From assembly GCA_029202485.1 (NCBI GenBank), contig CP119313.1:4464001-4528000 (forward strand): 64,000 bases of DNA, in the 5' to 3' direction. Position 1 is the stretch's first letter, and every line of letters begins with the position of its first letter. Positions 34,067 to 43,132 of this stretch are shown here, in pieces. Origin of the DNA: Candidatus Pedobacter colombiensis (GTDB lineage: Bacteria; Bacteroidota; Bacteroidia; Sphingobacteriales; Sphingobacteriaceae). Made by a program: the position numbers and the translations under genes. A model generated the notes under the pieces. The model made no database searches, was not told the DNA's origin, and worked only from the letters and a program-made list of their open reading frames with translations.

Positions 34067-37036
34067 ATGAGCCGTATCCTTTTTTTATTTTTAATTGTTC
34101 TTTCCTTTTACGGGCATGCCCAAAGCCAGGCTTCTTATAGCATAAAACATTACTCAGATGTAAATGGCTTGCCTCAAAACAGTATAAAATCTATAGCGAA
34201 AGATGATACCGGTTATTTATGGCTGGTATCTGAAGGTGGTTTGATCAGGTTTGACGGTGACTATTTTATGCTCTTTGACAAACAGTATACCCATGCACGG
34301 TCTAACCGAATGTATTTGATGAAGAAGGATTTAAATACCGGAGCGCTATATGCACAAACAGAATATCATGAATTTATTCCTATAACCAAAGGGCATGTCC
34401 TGCCCAATCCGCTGGCATTTAAACAGGTATTTCCTGATTTAAGTCCCCAGATGCAAGTTCAGGAGTTGCCGTTAATTATCGACAATATCATAAAATTCAG
34501 GATTCAAACAACTGCCAATACCTATTATAACATTACAAAGGATACTCTTTTTTTTCATAGCAATAAGCGAATTACTGCTGCTCCTTTTAAACACGACAAA
34601 CAGCTTAATTTTTTCGTCTCCGGCAAGCAGCTTTTCCATTATAGAAGCAATGGAGAATTTACATTAATCGAAGACGGAAAAATAAAAACCATTTTCCTAA
34701 AGGGGGATCTGATAAAAGCAAAAAATACTCAGCCAAAAGGCCTGAAGATCTACTGGAATACGGCTACAGATCAAACCTTCTTTTATTTGAACAAGGCCAT
34801 CTATCAGATTACATATAAAAATAATGTCTTAAGCTCAAAACTCATCGTCAACGATTTTGATCTGGAAAAGAAACAAATTCAAGCCATGTATTATGATTCG
34901 GTGGCTAAAAAGCTTTTCCTGGGAAGTCCAACTCAGGGCTTCTTTGTATTGCAACAACATCTTTTCCAGGCAGAAAAGCAAAAAAAAGATTTGAATAGTG
35001 GTGTAAAATACGCCCTATACCCTTTTACGGATCATTCGGTATTATTTGCCACTGGTGATCTGATACCAGCTGATGGGAAAGCATCTAAACTCCCTCTTGT
35101 TAGGGCTTACAGTGATAATTACACGATTGTAATTGACCAGGAGAAAAATATATGGACACTAAAGGGTTTTTCAATTCATAAACTCTCACCTAAAGGGGAT
35201 CAGCTGCTGCAAAGCTTCGATTTTCCGGAGCAAACAAGCTGCCTTTCCCTTGACCAACATAATTTACTTTGGATTGGAACATATGGTGGAATCTATACCA
35301 AAGATTTAGCTAAGGTTAATGCCAAACCAAACCTATTGCTAAAACTAAACAAGGTTAGTGTCCTGAAAAAACAGGATGAGAACTTATGGATTGGAACATA
35401 TAACGGTTTTTTCAGGTATGATTTGATCAGGAAAAAACTAGCTACTATACCTGAAATGGCCAATATGCATATCAGAGACATTGTTGTTCGCGGAAAGGAT
35501 GTTTGGATTTGTACTTATGGCGATGGCTTTTATGTTTATACCAATTCACGTTTAAAAAAAATGCCGTTGGACAAGTATGGTTACTTAAATACGGCCCACT
35601 GCATACTTGAAGATGCTAAAGGTTTTTTCTGGATCAGTACCAACAAAGGGATCTTTCAAGTTGCGATTAATGATCTCCTGGCCTATAGCAAAGGACAGGT
35701 TGCACAAGTGTACTATCAATACTACAATGAAAGCTTTGGTTTCAACACCAACGAATTTAATGGTGGCTGCCAGCCCTGTGGCGCCATATTAAAGGATGGG
35801 CATTTTACATTTCCATCCTTAATAGGCTCAGTGATGTTTAACCCGCTCCTTTTTTCTCCCGCCTTACCCGACAAACCCATTTATATAGATAAAATATTTC
35901 GGGATCATATAAGCATAAAAACTACAGATACGATTAGTATAGACCAGAACTTTGATCGACTGAATATCTGGGTTTCTTCTCCGTATTTTGGAAATCTGGA
36001 CAATCTGAATTTCGAATACAAGCTTACAAAGGAAGAAAATTGGGCCAGACTAAATGGCACCTCCATAATTACCTTTAATACCCTTCCTTATGGAAAACAT
36101 GAGTTATTAATTAGAAAGCCTTCCGGGTTTGGAAGCCGCTTTACTTACAAGAAACTAACCATAATTGTTAAGCCTTATTTTTACCAAACCTGGTGGTTTA
36201 GTGCGCTAATTACATTGCTTATACTGGGATTAATTGTCTTTTTCTTTAAAAAAAGAACCCGGCGCATTATGGTTAAAAATGAACAATTGGAAAATCTGGT
36301 GAAGAAACGAACGGTAGAGCTAGAAAAGAACATCTTTAATCTGGAGGAATCACAGTACCTGCTCAACCAACAAGCTAAATTTCAAAAAAAACTTCTTGGA
36401 GCAATTACGCATGACCTGAAAAGCCCTTTAAAATATATGATGATCATGGGCAAACAGTTATACCAACATGAAGCCGCGAACGATTCGGTTAAGGACAGTA
36501 TGCGGGCCATTTATATTTCTGCCAATTCCATGTATTACTTAACTGAAAATCTATTAAATTACAGCAAGCTTTTTCTTACTGAAAAAATATCAAAAGATGA
36601 TTATATTAATTTAAATCATCTTGCTTCGGAGAAAATCCAGGTCTTCTCTGAAATTGCAAAATACAACGACACGGCTATTCACAATAACATTCCGGAAGGT
36701 ACTACTTTGTATACGAACCGGGTTATGCTCGCCTTGATTATCCATAATCTTTTAGACAACGCCATTAAATTTTGTTCGAACGGTCACATCTACCTTGGTG
36801 CCAAAATCACCGGAGAAATGTTGAGTTTTTGGGTCCAGGATACTGGCAGTGGAATGCCTGACAATATATTAAACTGGCTGAATACCAAAGAAGACCGGGA
36901 CGTTACAGATGGTCTGGGATTAAAGATGGTAAAGGAGTTTGCCGCAAAAATGGATTTACAGGTAGAGGTTGAAAGTAAGCCAGCTAAAGGGACAAATGTT
37001 AAGTTTACCCTAAGGCATATTAATTATATTTCATGA
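34067..37036 (+). CDS. Propeller-type membrane sensor histidine kinase
   Basis: A 989-residue sensor. A signal peptide (to about YGHAQSQ) is followed by a periplasmic two-component-regulator propeller starting with YSDVNGLPQNSIKSIAKDDT and repeating LWIGTYGG, LWIGTYNG, VWICTYGDGF and FFWISTNKGI blades. A Y_Y_Y-like module lies at about 610-700, with one transmembrane helix at about 708-730 and a coiled-coil linker. The HisKA domain carries His782 in AITHDLKSPLKY, and the HATPase domain has NLLDNAIKF and DTGSGMP. There is no receiver or AraC domain, so it is not a full one-protein hybrid system. The partner is probably the response regulator encoded tail to tail, overlapping by 13 bases. The signal could be a glycan or a surface cue. 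Confidence 0.92.
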   Translation: MSRILFLFLIVLSFYGHAQSQASYSIKHYSDVNGLPQNSIKSIAKDDTGYLWLVSEGGLIRFDGDYFMLFDKQYTHARSNRMYLMKKDLNTGALYAQTEYHEFIPITKGHVLPNPLAFKQVFPDLSPQMQVQELPLIIDNIIKFRIQTTANTYYNITKDTLFFHSNKRITAAPFKHDKQLNFFVSGKQLFHYRSNGEFTLIEDGKIKTIFLKGDLIKAKNTQPKGLKIYWNTATDQTFFYLNKAIYQITYKNNVLSSKLIVNDFDLEKKQIQAMYYDSVAKKLFLGSPTQGFFVLQQHLFQAEKQKKDLNSGVKYALYPFTDHSVLFATGDLIPADGKASKLPLVRAYSDNYTIVIDQEKNIWTLKGFSIHKLSPKGDQLLQSFDFPEQTSCLSLDQHNLLWIGTYGGIYTKDLAKVNAKPNLLLKLNKVSVLKKQDENLWIGTYNGFFRYDLIRKKLATIPEMANMHIRDIVVRGKDVWICTYGDGFYVYTNSRLKKMPLDKYGYLNTAHCILEDAKGFFWISTNKGIFQVAINDLLAYSKGQVAQVYYQYYNESFGFNTNEFNGGCQPCGAILKDGHFTFPSLIGSVMFNPLLFSPALPDKPIYIDKIFRDHISIKTTDTISIDQNFDRLNIWVSSPYFGNLDNLNFEYKLTKEENWARLNGTSIITFNTLPYGKHELLIRKPSGFGSRFTYKKLTIIVKPYFYQTWWFSALITLLILGLIVFFFKKRTRRIMVKNEQLENLVKKRTVELEKNIFNLEESQYLLNQQAKFQKKLLGAITHDLKSPLKYMMIMGKQLYQHEAANDSVKDSMRAIYISANSMYYLTENLLNYSKLFLTEKISKDDYINLNHLASEKIQVFSEIAKYNDTAIHNNIPEGTTLYTNRVMLALIIHNLLDNAIKFCSNGHIYLGAKITGEMLSFWVQDTGSGMPDNILNWLNTKEDRDVTDGLGLKMVKEFAAKMDLQVEVESKPAKGTNVKFTLRHINYIS

Positions 37037-37677
37037 TCCAGCCTGAATACATCAATCAATTCTGAAACATTGGAAATCTGCAATTTTTCGAATATATTCT
37101 TTTTATGAGTACTTACCGTAGATGCCTGCAAATCTAATTTCTCGCCAATACTATTTGTACCTTCTCCACCAATGATAAATCTTGCGACTTCAATTTCTCT
37201 ATTTGTTAATTGATGCAAACTGTTTTTATAATTAGTGCCCTGGTCGAAGGTATCAAACAATTGATCCTGAACCCTGGGGCTAAAATATTTACCCTTTACC
37301 AGAATCCTTCCGATGGCTTTCTTTATTTCTTCTTCTGAAACACTTTTCTCAAGATACCCGTTCACCCCTGCTTTAAGATACCTTAAAGCATAAGTAGTTT
37401 CCTCGTAAGCTGAAAAAATCAGTATTTTAATCCCTGGCTGCATTGCCCTGATCTGATCGATCATCTTAAAACTATTGCCGCCTGGGATGTTAATATCCAA
37501 GATCAACAGATCTACCTTTTCCTTTTCAAGTGAAACAAGGGTCGCATTTACAGAATTTGCATAGGTTATAATTGCCTTATTTAAAAAGTCTTTAATGATA
37601 AAACCTAAGCCCTGTTGAATAACCAGATGATCGTCTGTTATTAAAATTTTAAGTTCGCTCGTAAATAAATTGCTCAT
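37024..37677 (-). CDS. NarL/LuxR-family response regulator
   Basis: A 217-residue two-component regulator. The receiver domain has the acidic pair Asp15-Asp16 in ILITDDH, phospho-acceptor Asp61 in LLILDINIPGG and a Lys near 106 in the YLEKSVS loop. The output domain is a LuxR-type helix-turn-helix: LTNREIEVARFIIGG then STVSTHKKNIFEKL, followed by a helix ending FRLDHEI. Its 3' end overlaps the kinase gene by 13 bases on the opposite strand, so the pair is convergent instead of operonic. It lies upstream of nothing in its own orientation before the convergent kinase, so its targets may be the nearby adhesin unit, which is inference only. Confidence 0.92.
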   Translation of the reverse strand: MSNLFTSELKILITDDHLVIQQGLGFIIKDFLNKAIITYANSVNATLVSLEKEKVDLLILDINIPGGNSFKMIDQIRAMQPGIKILIFSAYEETTYALRYLKAGVNGYLEKSVSEEEIKKAIGRILVKGKYFSPRVQDQLFDTFDQGTNYKNSLHQLTNREIEVARFIIGGEGTNSIGEKLDLQASTVSTHKKNIFEKLQISNVSELIDVFRLDHEI

Positions 37678-37702
37678 TGAAGAAGTAGGATCTATATTTT
37701 AA

Positions 37703-37739
37703 TAAGAAATACAACTGTTTTATACAGCTGTATTTCTTA
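37703..37739 (-). terminator. Probable terminator after cutC
   Basis: TAAGAAATACAACTGT (37703-37718) pairs with ACAGCTGTATTTCTTA (37724-37739) with one mismatch and a five-base loop. Read leftward, the stem is followed by TTAAAATATAG, only moderately T-rich. It separates cutC from the response regulator gene. Confidence 0.55.
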
Positions 37740-37814
37740 CTAAAAGAATAAAATAAACTCAAAACAAATAACAATTCAAATATATAAATAACAATGGCTT
37801 AAATGTAATGTGGT

Positions 37815-38579
37815 TTAATCTACATTTGGCATTACTTGCTGCCTGGGATTATTTGCGAGGTGTATCAATAGTTTCACATCATCACTGTTGGTTAACTCAT
37901 AGTCTAATTCATGAAGCCCATCTTCCATTTTCAGGTTTTTAGACCTAAACTCCATTTCACTTCTTTTAGCCCATCTTGATGAAGCATGAAACTCTGTAGC
38001 TTTGGTAATCCTGATCACTTTCTCTATGTTATCAATAGTTATCCCTGAACCTGGCATAATGCTGATTCTACCTTCAGCCTGTTCAATCAGCCGGGCCAAT
38101 TCAAACGCCCCTCTATCTGCTGTTAACTGACCCCCGGAGCTAAGTATCCTCGAAAAACCTAATTCTATAATCGTTTCCATACAATCAAACAAATCTATAC
38201 ACCTATCAAAAGCCCTATTGAAGGTAACTTTCATGTCACCGGCCAGGGCAAGCAACTCCGAACAACGCTTCTCATCTATGAATCCTTTGGGAGTCAAAAT
38301 ACCAAACACTACCCCCTCACATTTCAAATCCCGACACATCTTTATGTCCTCCTTCATCAGTTCGAACTCCAGATCGGTGTATAAAAAATCTCCACCTCTG
38401 GGCCTGATGAGCGGGTAGACCTCGATATCCACCATTCTTTTTGCCATTGCAATCTGTGCATAACTGGGTGTTGTACCCCCTTCATGCAGATTGTCGCAAA
38501 GTTCTACTCTTACAGCCCCTCCCTCTTGCGCTGCCAGGGCAGAGCGCAGCGAGTTGGCACATACTTCCATATTGACCAT
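37815..38579 (-). CDS. cutC: CutC-family copper homeostasis protein
   Basis: A 254-residue cytoplasmic TIM-barrel protein. The family signature is plain: MEVCANSLRSALAAQEGGAV and RVELCDNLHEGGTTPSYAQI at the N-terminus, IRPRGGDFLYT, GVVFGILTP, VTFNRAFDRCID, ILSSGG and IMPGSGI, then EFHASSR. CutC has been linked to copper tolerance in E. coli and Enterococcus, but its biochemical activity is not settled. The gene stands alone between a divergent outer-membrane protein gene and the response regulator. No metal-transport or metal-sensing gene is next to it apart from the RND system 3 kb away. The ATG at 38579 gives the standard family length. Confidence 0.93.
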   Translation of the reverse strand: MVNMEVCANSLRSALAAQEGGAVRVELCDNLHEGGTTPSYAQIAMAKRMVDIEVYPLIRPRGGDFLYTDLEFELMKEDIKMCRDLKCEGVVFGILTPKGFIDEKRCSELLALAGDMKVTFNRAFDRCIDLFDCMETIIELGFSRILSSGGQLTADRGAFELARLIEQAEGRISIMPGSGITIDNIEKVIRITKATEFHASSRWAKRSEMEFRSKNLKMEDGLHELDYELTNSDDVKLLIHLANNPRQQVMPNVD

Positions 38580-38884
38580 AGTTGTTTGTTTTACTTATTA
38601 ATAATAAACTTTACCCTCAATTAGCAGATCCCCTTTTCTGAATGATACAGACTGCATAATAAACCAATTTTTGAATGGCATAGGAGGCTTAATAAATTTA
38701 GGTCTGCTTTGCATATCCAAAAACATTATTACAACTAATATAATTTAATTGTTTCATATCACGCTTTAAAACTGGACTTTAATTGAATTTCAGATAAATA
38801 TTTGATCCCAAACAAACCAACTTCGGCACAATAGTTGATAATGCAGGGTGAATTGAATTAATAACAAATACACAAACAAAAATT
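38580..38884. other. Divergent intergenic region, no gene seen
   Basis: 305 AT-rich bases between the divergent cutC and outer-membrane protein genes. It must hold both promoters, but I find only near-matches to TAnnTTTG (AATATTTG at 38797-38804) and no hairpin of note. Confidence 0.4.
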
Positions 38885-39361
38885 ATGAAGAAATTACTTT
38901 TTACTTTCATTGCCGTTGCTGCACTTTTCACATTGAACATGACTACTGCTTCAGCTCAAAGGTACAATAATGCTATCGGTGGTCGTTTTGGATCGGCTAA
39001 TGGAGTAAGTTTTAAAACCGGCCTTAGTAAAGGTGCTATGTTAGAATTAATTGGGAACTTTAGAAGCAATAGCGTTGCCTCTTATGCTAATTTAACCGGT
39101 TTGTACGAAGTTTATAAACCAATCAATGATGCTCCGGGATTAAACTGGTACTATGGTGCCGGCGCAACAATTGGTTCTTACAAAGTAAAACATGGTGATG
39201 GAGACTTTTATCTATCGGCAAATGGTGTTTTAGGTTTAGACTATAAATTTAAAGATGCCCCTATCAACTTATCTTTGGATTGGGTTCCTGCTTTACAATT
39301 AACTCCAAACACTGGTTTTTGGGGTGGTGATATAGGCCTGGGCGTTCGTTTCGCTTTCTAA
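38885..39361 (+). CDS. Small outer-membrane beta-barrel-like protein
   Basis: A 158-residue exported protein. The signal peptide (MKKLLFTFIAVAALF to TTASAQ) is followed by about eight short beta-strands with alternating small and aromatic residues: IGGRFGSANGVSFKTGL, AMLELIGNFRSNS, LNWYYGAGATIGSY and DIGLGVRFAF at the C-terminus. It ends in a terminal Phe, as outer-membrane barrels often do. The size fits an eight-stranded OmpX/OprG-like barrel or the small outer-membrane proteins common in Bacteroidota. No specific function can be assigned. The gene is monocistronic, closed by a strong terminator at 39381-39420. Confidence 0.75.
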   Translation: MKKLLFTFIAVAALFTLNMTTASAQRYNNAIGGRFGSANGVSFKTGLSKGAMLELIGNFRSNSVASYANLTGLYEVYKPINDAPGLNWYYGAGATIGSYKVKHGDGDFYLSANGVLGLDYKFKDAPINLSLDWVPALQLTPNTGFWGGDIGLGVRFAF

Positions 39362-39380
39362 ACGAATTAAAATAACAAAA

Positions 39381-39420
39381 AAAGGGCGGCAGGTTTTTAT
39401 ACTCCTGCCGCCTTTTTTGT
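39381..39420 (+). terminator. Strong intrinsic terminator
   Basis: GGCGGCAGG (39385-39393) and CCTGCCGCC (39404-39412) form a perfect nine-base stem flanked by A-rich and T-rich runs (TTTTTT after it). It closes the outer-membrane protein gene. The same core recurs in the terminator 400 bases downstream. Confidence 0.9.
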
Positions 39421-39497
39421 TATAATTGTTGAGATAATAGCATAAACCAGAATGTACCTTCATTAGCGCTAACCTGTGGTAGGTGATTAACAAAATT

Positions 39498-39773
39498 ATG
39501 ATTGATATGAAAGAATTTTCCGATGAGAAACTTAAGATGAGGAGATATATATGGTTTCGGATAGATAGTTATTTGTCAACCTTTTTCTTCTTAGCTTTTA
39601 CCCAGATTGTTTTTGCTCCCTACGGTTCAAATGATTATACTAATCTCAAATTCTATTTATGCTTAATTAATGCACTGGTAATGACGCTTTTTTTTCACGG
39701 AAGATCGATTCGCAGGCTTATTACTTTTATCAGAAATAAAGAAAGTGTACCGGATAAGTGGTATAAAGATTAA
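39498..39773 (+). CDS. Small hypothetical membrane protein
   Basis: A 91-residue protein of unknown function. Its start is polar and charged (MIDMKEFSDEKLKMRRY). Two hydrophobic segments follow at roughly residues 24-42 and 54-70, and the tail is positively charged (RSIRRLITFIRNKE). It is probably an inner-membrane protein with both ends in the cytoplasm. A GTG at 39483 is in frame, but ATG 39498 (or 39507) is more likely. It sits between two near-identical terminators, so it is transcribed alone. Confidence 0.55.
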   Translation: MIDMKEFSDEKLKMRRYIWFRIDSYLSTFFFLAFTQIVFAPYGSNDYTNLKFYLCLINALVMTLFFHGRSIRRLITFIRNKESVPDKWYKD

Positions 39774-39796
39774 GGCAAAATATCTGATTATAAATA

Positions 39797-39837
39797 AAGA
39801 AAGGGCGGCAGGTTAAAAAAACCTGCCGCCCTTTCTT
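39797..39837 (+). terminator. Strong intrinsic terminator, possibly bidirectional
   Basis: An 18-base perfect stem, AAGAAAGGGCGGCAGGTT (39797-39814) with its complement at 39820-39837 and a five-A loop. The GGGCGGCAGG core is shared with the terminator at 39381. Confidence 0.9.
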
Positions 39838-39968
39838 GTTGCACTTCGTTTTTGTTGAGCTGTTATTTCTAGCGCTTTACTTAAGATAAAAATTACCTTC
39901 TTAGAAAGAGCCTAGCCTTCTTCGCTTCTTCAGCGAAACAATGCAGCTCTTGAAGAGAACGGTTATTT

Positions 39969-41756
39969 TTAATTCTTCATCCAAGCCTTCCTTACTTTCG
40001 TTTGTAATTCGCTTGCATTCCCATCTATCTCCCCTACTAATTTTATTCCAGGGTAATTTTTAAGGGTAACATTAAAGTCTCTGATTACCCCATCTCTTGC
40101 TACTTTTATCACAACAACATCACCTACTTTTTTACTGCTGATAGCTGGCATACGCTCCACAGCTGACTCTATTGGTGTACCATCTATGCTAATCAATTCG
40201 TCGTTCACACTTAAGCCATCCACCCATGCTGCTGTATTACGCATGATCGAGGTAATGAACATCCTTCCTTCAGTCTTTTTAGACGTAACACCTAAATAAG
40301 GAGAGCTTTTACCTTCAAGCTCATTGGTAACTTTTATTCCGGCATAACCAAAGTATTTAGCATACTCCGGTAAGGTTATTCCGTTCACGTACTTTGCCCA
40401 GAAATCAGTAAAATCCTGTCCACTGATCTTTTCTACCATAGCTTTAAATTCAGCATCAGTATAACCTCTTTTCTGTGCTTTATTTTGCAAATACATCGCT
40501 TTCATCACATCATCCAGACTTTTAACTCCTTTTGTTGCCTGTGCAATTGCGACATCCATTAACACACCAACTACTTCACCTTTAGCATAGTAAGAAACCG
40601 TAGTATTGTTAGAGTTTTCATTAGGTCTGTATAATTTGATCCATGCATCATAGCTGGCTTCAGCTACAGATTGTACCCGTGCACCAGGAATATTAGAGAC
40701 ATTGCTCACTGCAGTAACCAACTTATCTGCAAACTCCTTATCAGTGATAAAGCCTGCACGCAACATTAGTTTATTCTCGTAATAAGCAGTAAAACCTTCG
40801 GCTACCCAAAGATTGGTCGTGTAGTTTTCATTATCGTAATCAAATGGCCCTAAAGCAATTGGACGCATTCTTTTTACATTCCACAAGTGAAAATATTCGT
40901 GAGCAACAAGATCTAAGAATTTGTTATAATCTTCTTGCGTACCATAGCCGTCGCGACTGGCGCCCAGTGTACAAGAGTTTAAGTGTTCTAAACCGCCACC
41001 ACCTGTGGTGAAATTGTGCACAATAAATGTATAATGCTTATTTGGGTTTTCGCCATAAATTGCAGTGCCTTGCTCTACAATTTTAGCCATATCCACCTTT
41101 AGCTTCTCTTTATCGTAATTGCCACCACCAAACATCGCAACCTCATGTTTTACACCGGAGGCCATAAATTCGAATACATCCTGATTACCTACTTCAATAG
41201 GGCTGTCGAACAGGATATCAAAATCAGCAGCAGTATAGGTAAATTCTTTTCCGGCAACCGGCTCTAATCCCGTTGAGACTTTAGTCCAGCCTTTGTAAGG
41301 AATGATTTTTACAGTGCTGGCTTCTTTCAATAATCCATCAGGATACATAAATATTCCTGTGCTCGACAAGAAAGCATGGGTATCATCAATAAAAGAAGTA
41401 CGCACAGAAGTCTCGAAAGCATATACCCTGTATTTGATTTTAACGGTATTGGCTTTGGAAGAAAATACCCTCCAGATGTTTTTCCTTACTTTTTCATGTT
41501 TTAATGTTTTGCTGCCTGTGGTAGCTTTAAAACCTTCTACGCTTTTAGAAAATTCACGTACCAGGTAAGAACCCGGAGCCCATACTGGCATCTTTACGTC
41601 TATATAATCTTTAACTAATCCAGAAATGGTCATTTCTACTTCGGCATAATGCGCCTGTGGTTCTATAAAACTTACTTCGAACCCTATTTTAACTTGTGAT
41701 TTGGCCGTCATACCTACTGATAGTAATATTACTAATGCTAATAATGATTTTTTCAT
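39969..41756 (-). CDS. M61-family metallopeptidase with PDZ domain
   Basis: A 595-residue secreted peptidase of the glycyl-aminopeptidase (M61) family. A signal peptide (to about GMTAKSQ) is followed by an N-terminal beta domain, with PVWAPGSYLVREFS as a family hallmark, and the catalytic domain. The zinc motif is HEYFH (His286, Glu287, His290), followed by LWNVKRMRP and a third ligand, probably Glu320 in WVAEGFTAYY. The Gly-rich TTGGGGLEHLNS substrate loop precedes it. A PDZ domain follows at about 490-575 (SPYLGVTSKKTEG, VDGLSVNDELISIDGTPI). It probably removes N-terminal glycine or other small residues from peptides in the periplasm. The gene is monocistronic and divergent from the efflux operon. 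Confidence 0.92.
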   Translation of the reverse strand: MKKSLLALVILLSVGMTAKSQVKIGFEVSFIEPQAHYAEVEMTISGLVKDYIDVKMPVWAPGSYLVREFSKSVEGFKATTGSKTLKHEKVRKNIWRVFSSKANTVKIKYRVYAFETSVRTSFIDDTHAFLSSTGIFMYPDGLLKEASTVKIIPYKGWTKVSTGLEPVAGKEFTYTAADFDILFDSPIEVGNQDVFEFMASGVKHEVAMFGGGNYDKEKLKVDMAKIVEQGTAIYGENPNKHYTFIVHNFTTGGGGLEHLNSCTLGASRDGYGTQEDYNKFLDLVAHEYFHLWNVKRMRPIALGPFDYDNENYTTNLWVAEGFTAYYENKLMLRAGFITDKEFADKLVTAVSNVSNIPGARVQSVAEASYDAWIKLYRPNENSNNTTVSYYAKGEVVGVLMDVAIAQATKGVKSLDDVMKAMYLQNKAQKRGYTDAEFKAMVEKISGQDFTDFWAKYVNGITLPEYAKYFGYAGIKVTNELEGKSSPYLGVTSKKTEGRMFITSIMRNTAAWVDGLSVNDELISIDGTPIESAVERMPAISSKKVGDVVVIKVARDGVIRDFNVTLKNYPGIKLVGEIDGNASELQTKVRKAWMKN

Positions 41757-41823
41757 TGATGTTTTGTTCTTTTAACGGTTATTAAGCTTGCATAAGGTAA
41801 TGCAATTGTTTGCTAAATTGTGC

Positions 41824-41831
41824 CAAACTTA
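41824..41831 (-). promoter_or_regulatory. Candidate -7 box for the M61 peptidase gene
   Basis: Minus-strand TAAGTTTG fits TAnnTTTG and would give a leader of about 63 bases. No TTG at the usual -33 spacing. Confidence 0.4.
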
Positions 41832-41928
41832 GAGAAAACTGCGCAAAAAGCCGATTGTAGCACTGAATTTATTTCAAAATGTCCCAACCTGTAACACACT
41901 TAATACAAGCTGCTACAGTCATTTTAAA

Positions 41929-41936
41929 TATTTTTG
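41929..41936 (+). promoter_or_regulatory. Candidate -7 box for the RND efflux operon
   Basis: TATTTTTG fits TAnnTTTG, giving a leader of about 100 bases before the adaptor start at 42041. The -33 position reads CAA instead of TTG, so support is partial. Confidence 0.4.
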
Positions 41937-42040
41937 TGCGTTAACCTCTAAAGAGCGTTATTAGTAGTATACTGAAGTATCAAGGTATAAAATGCATTCG
42001 CCGGAACTCGAATTGCAGGTAAAACAAGAACCACAAACAA

Positions 42041-43132
42041 ATGAAAGTAAAGTACATTATTTACACCCTGCTTGTTGTAGGAGCAGCTTATTTAATTTAT
42101 TACAGGATCAATGCGAATAAAAAAATCGCAGAAGAAGGAGCAAACATGAGTAAGGGCGGAAAAGGAGGTGCTTCGAAAGGTCTACATGTTGATGGAATTG
42201 TAGTTACAGCAAGTGATTTCAGCAATGATCTGGAAATTACCGGAACTTTGGAAGCCAATGAATCTGTTGAATTACGCAGTGAGGTATCCGGGTTAGTGAC
42301 CAGTATTAATTTTAAAGAGGGTGCCAATGTGAGTAAAGGCAGTTTGCTGGTTAAGATTAACGATAGAGATATACAGGCGCAACTGCAGCAGGCACTAACC
42401 AAACAGCAATTGTCGGCCGCCAACGAAAATCGTTCTAAACAATTGTTAGAAAAAGGAGCCATCAGTCAGGAAGAATACGACACTTCATTGGCCGATCTGC
42501 AATCACTTAAAGCACAAACCCAACTGATCCGTGCGCAGCTGGCAAAAACAGCTATCTATGCGCCATTTAGTGGTAAAATTGGTCTGCGCTCCATTTCTGT
42601 AGGTGGTTACATCACACCAACAACACTCATTGCAACCCTATCCAGTGTCAACCCCTTAAAAATTAGCTTCTCAGTTCCGGAGAAATACATGGGGCAAATA
42701 AAACTGAACTCGGAGATTTCCTTTACAACTGCCGGACTTAATAAAACGTTTACGGGTAAAGTTTTCGCCATAGAGCCTGGCATCAATACAGAAACCCGAA
42801 CTTTACAAATAAAAGCACTTGCACCTAATGCCAATGATGAATTGAGGCCTGGTTCTTTTGCTAAAGTAAAATTGGCATTGAGCGCCATAAAAGATGCCAT
42901 CCTTATACCGAACCAAGCCATTATCCCCGTATTGAAAGGTAAAACCGTTTTTATCAGTAAGGATGGTAAGGCGCAACAGATACCGGTTGAAGCAGGTACA
43001 CGTACTGCTGATCAAATTGTGATCACCTCGGGTTTAAACGTTGGCGACACGGTATTAACAACCGGAGCAATGGCCTTAAAACCTAATGCACCAGTTAAAG
43101 TTACGGTGGTTAATCACAAATCGAAGCTATGA
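42041..43132 (+). CDS. RND efflux periplasmic adaptor (membrane fusion protein)
   Basis: A 363-residue adaptor linking the inner-membrane pump to a TolC channel. An uncleaved N-terminal membrane anchor (residues 4-22) is followed by the lipoyl-like domain (SVELRSEVSGLVTSINFKEG near 75), a long helical hairpin (LQQALTKQQLSAANENRSKQ, then YDTSLADLQSLKAQT), the second lipoyl half (YAPFSGKIGLRSISVGGYIT), and beta-barrel and membrane-proximal domains to the end. It overlaps the pump gene by four bases (ATGA). Small-molecule or drug efflux is expected from the HAE1-type partner. A metal substrate is less likely because no His/Met-rich segment is present. Confidence 0.93.
   Translation: MKVKYIIYTLLVVGAAYLIYYRINANKKIAEEGANMSKGGKGGASKGLHVDGIVVTASDFSNDLEITGTLEANESVELRSEVSGLVTSINFKEGANVSKGSLLVKINDRDIQAQLQQALTKQQLSAANENRSKQLLEKGAISQEEYDTSLADLQSLKAQTQLIRAQLAKTAIYAPFSGKIGLRSISVGGYITPTTLIATLSSVNPLKISFSVPEKYMGQIKLNSEISFTTAGLNKTFTGKVFAIEPGINTETRTLQIKALAPNANDELRPGSFAKVKLALSAIKDAILIPNQAIIPVLKGKTVFISKDGKAQQIPVEAGTRTADQIVITSGLNVGDTVLTTGAMALKPNAPVKVTVVNHKSKL

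Noticed and set aside
39921..39937. TTCGCT/AGCGAA hairpin as terminator of the M61 peptidase gene
   Set aside because: Only six base pairs and no T-run on the relevant side; too weak to list.
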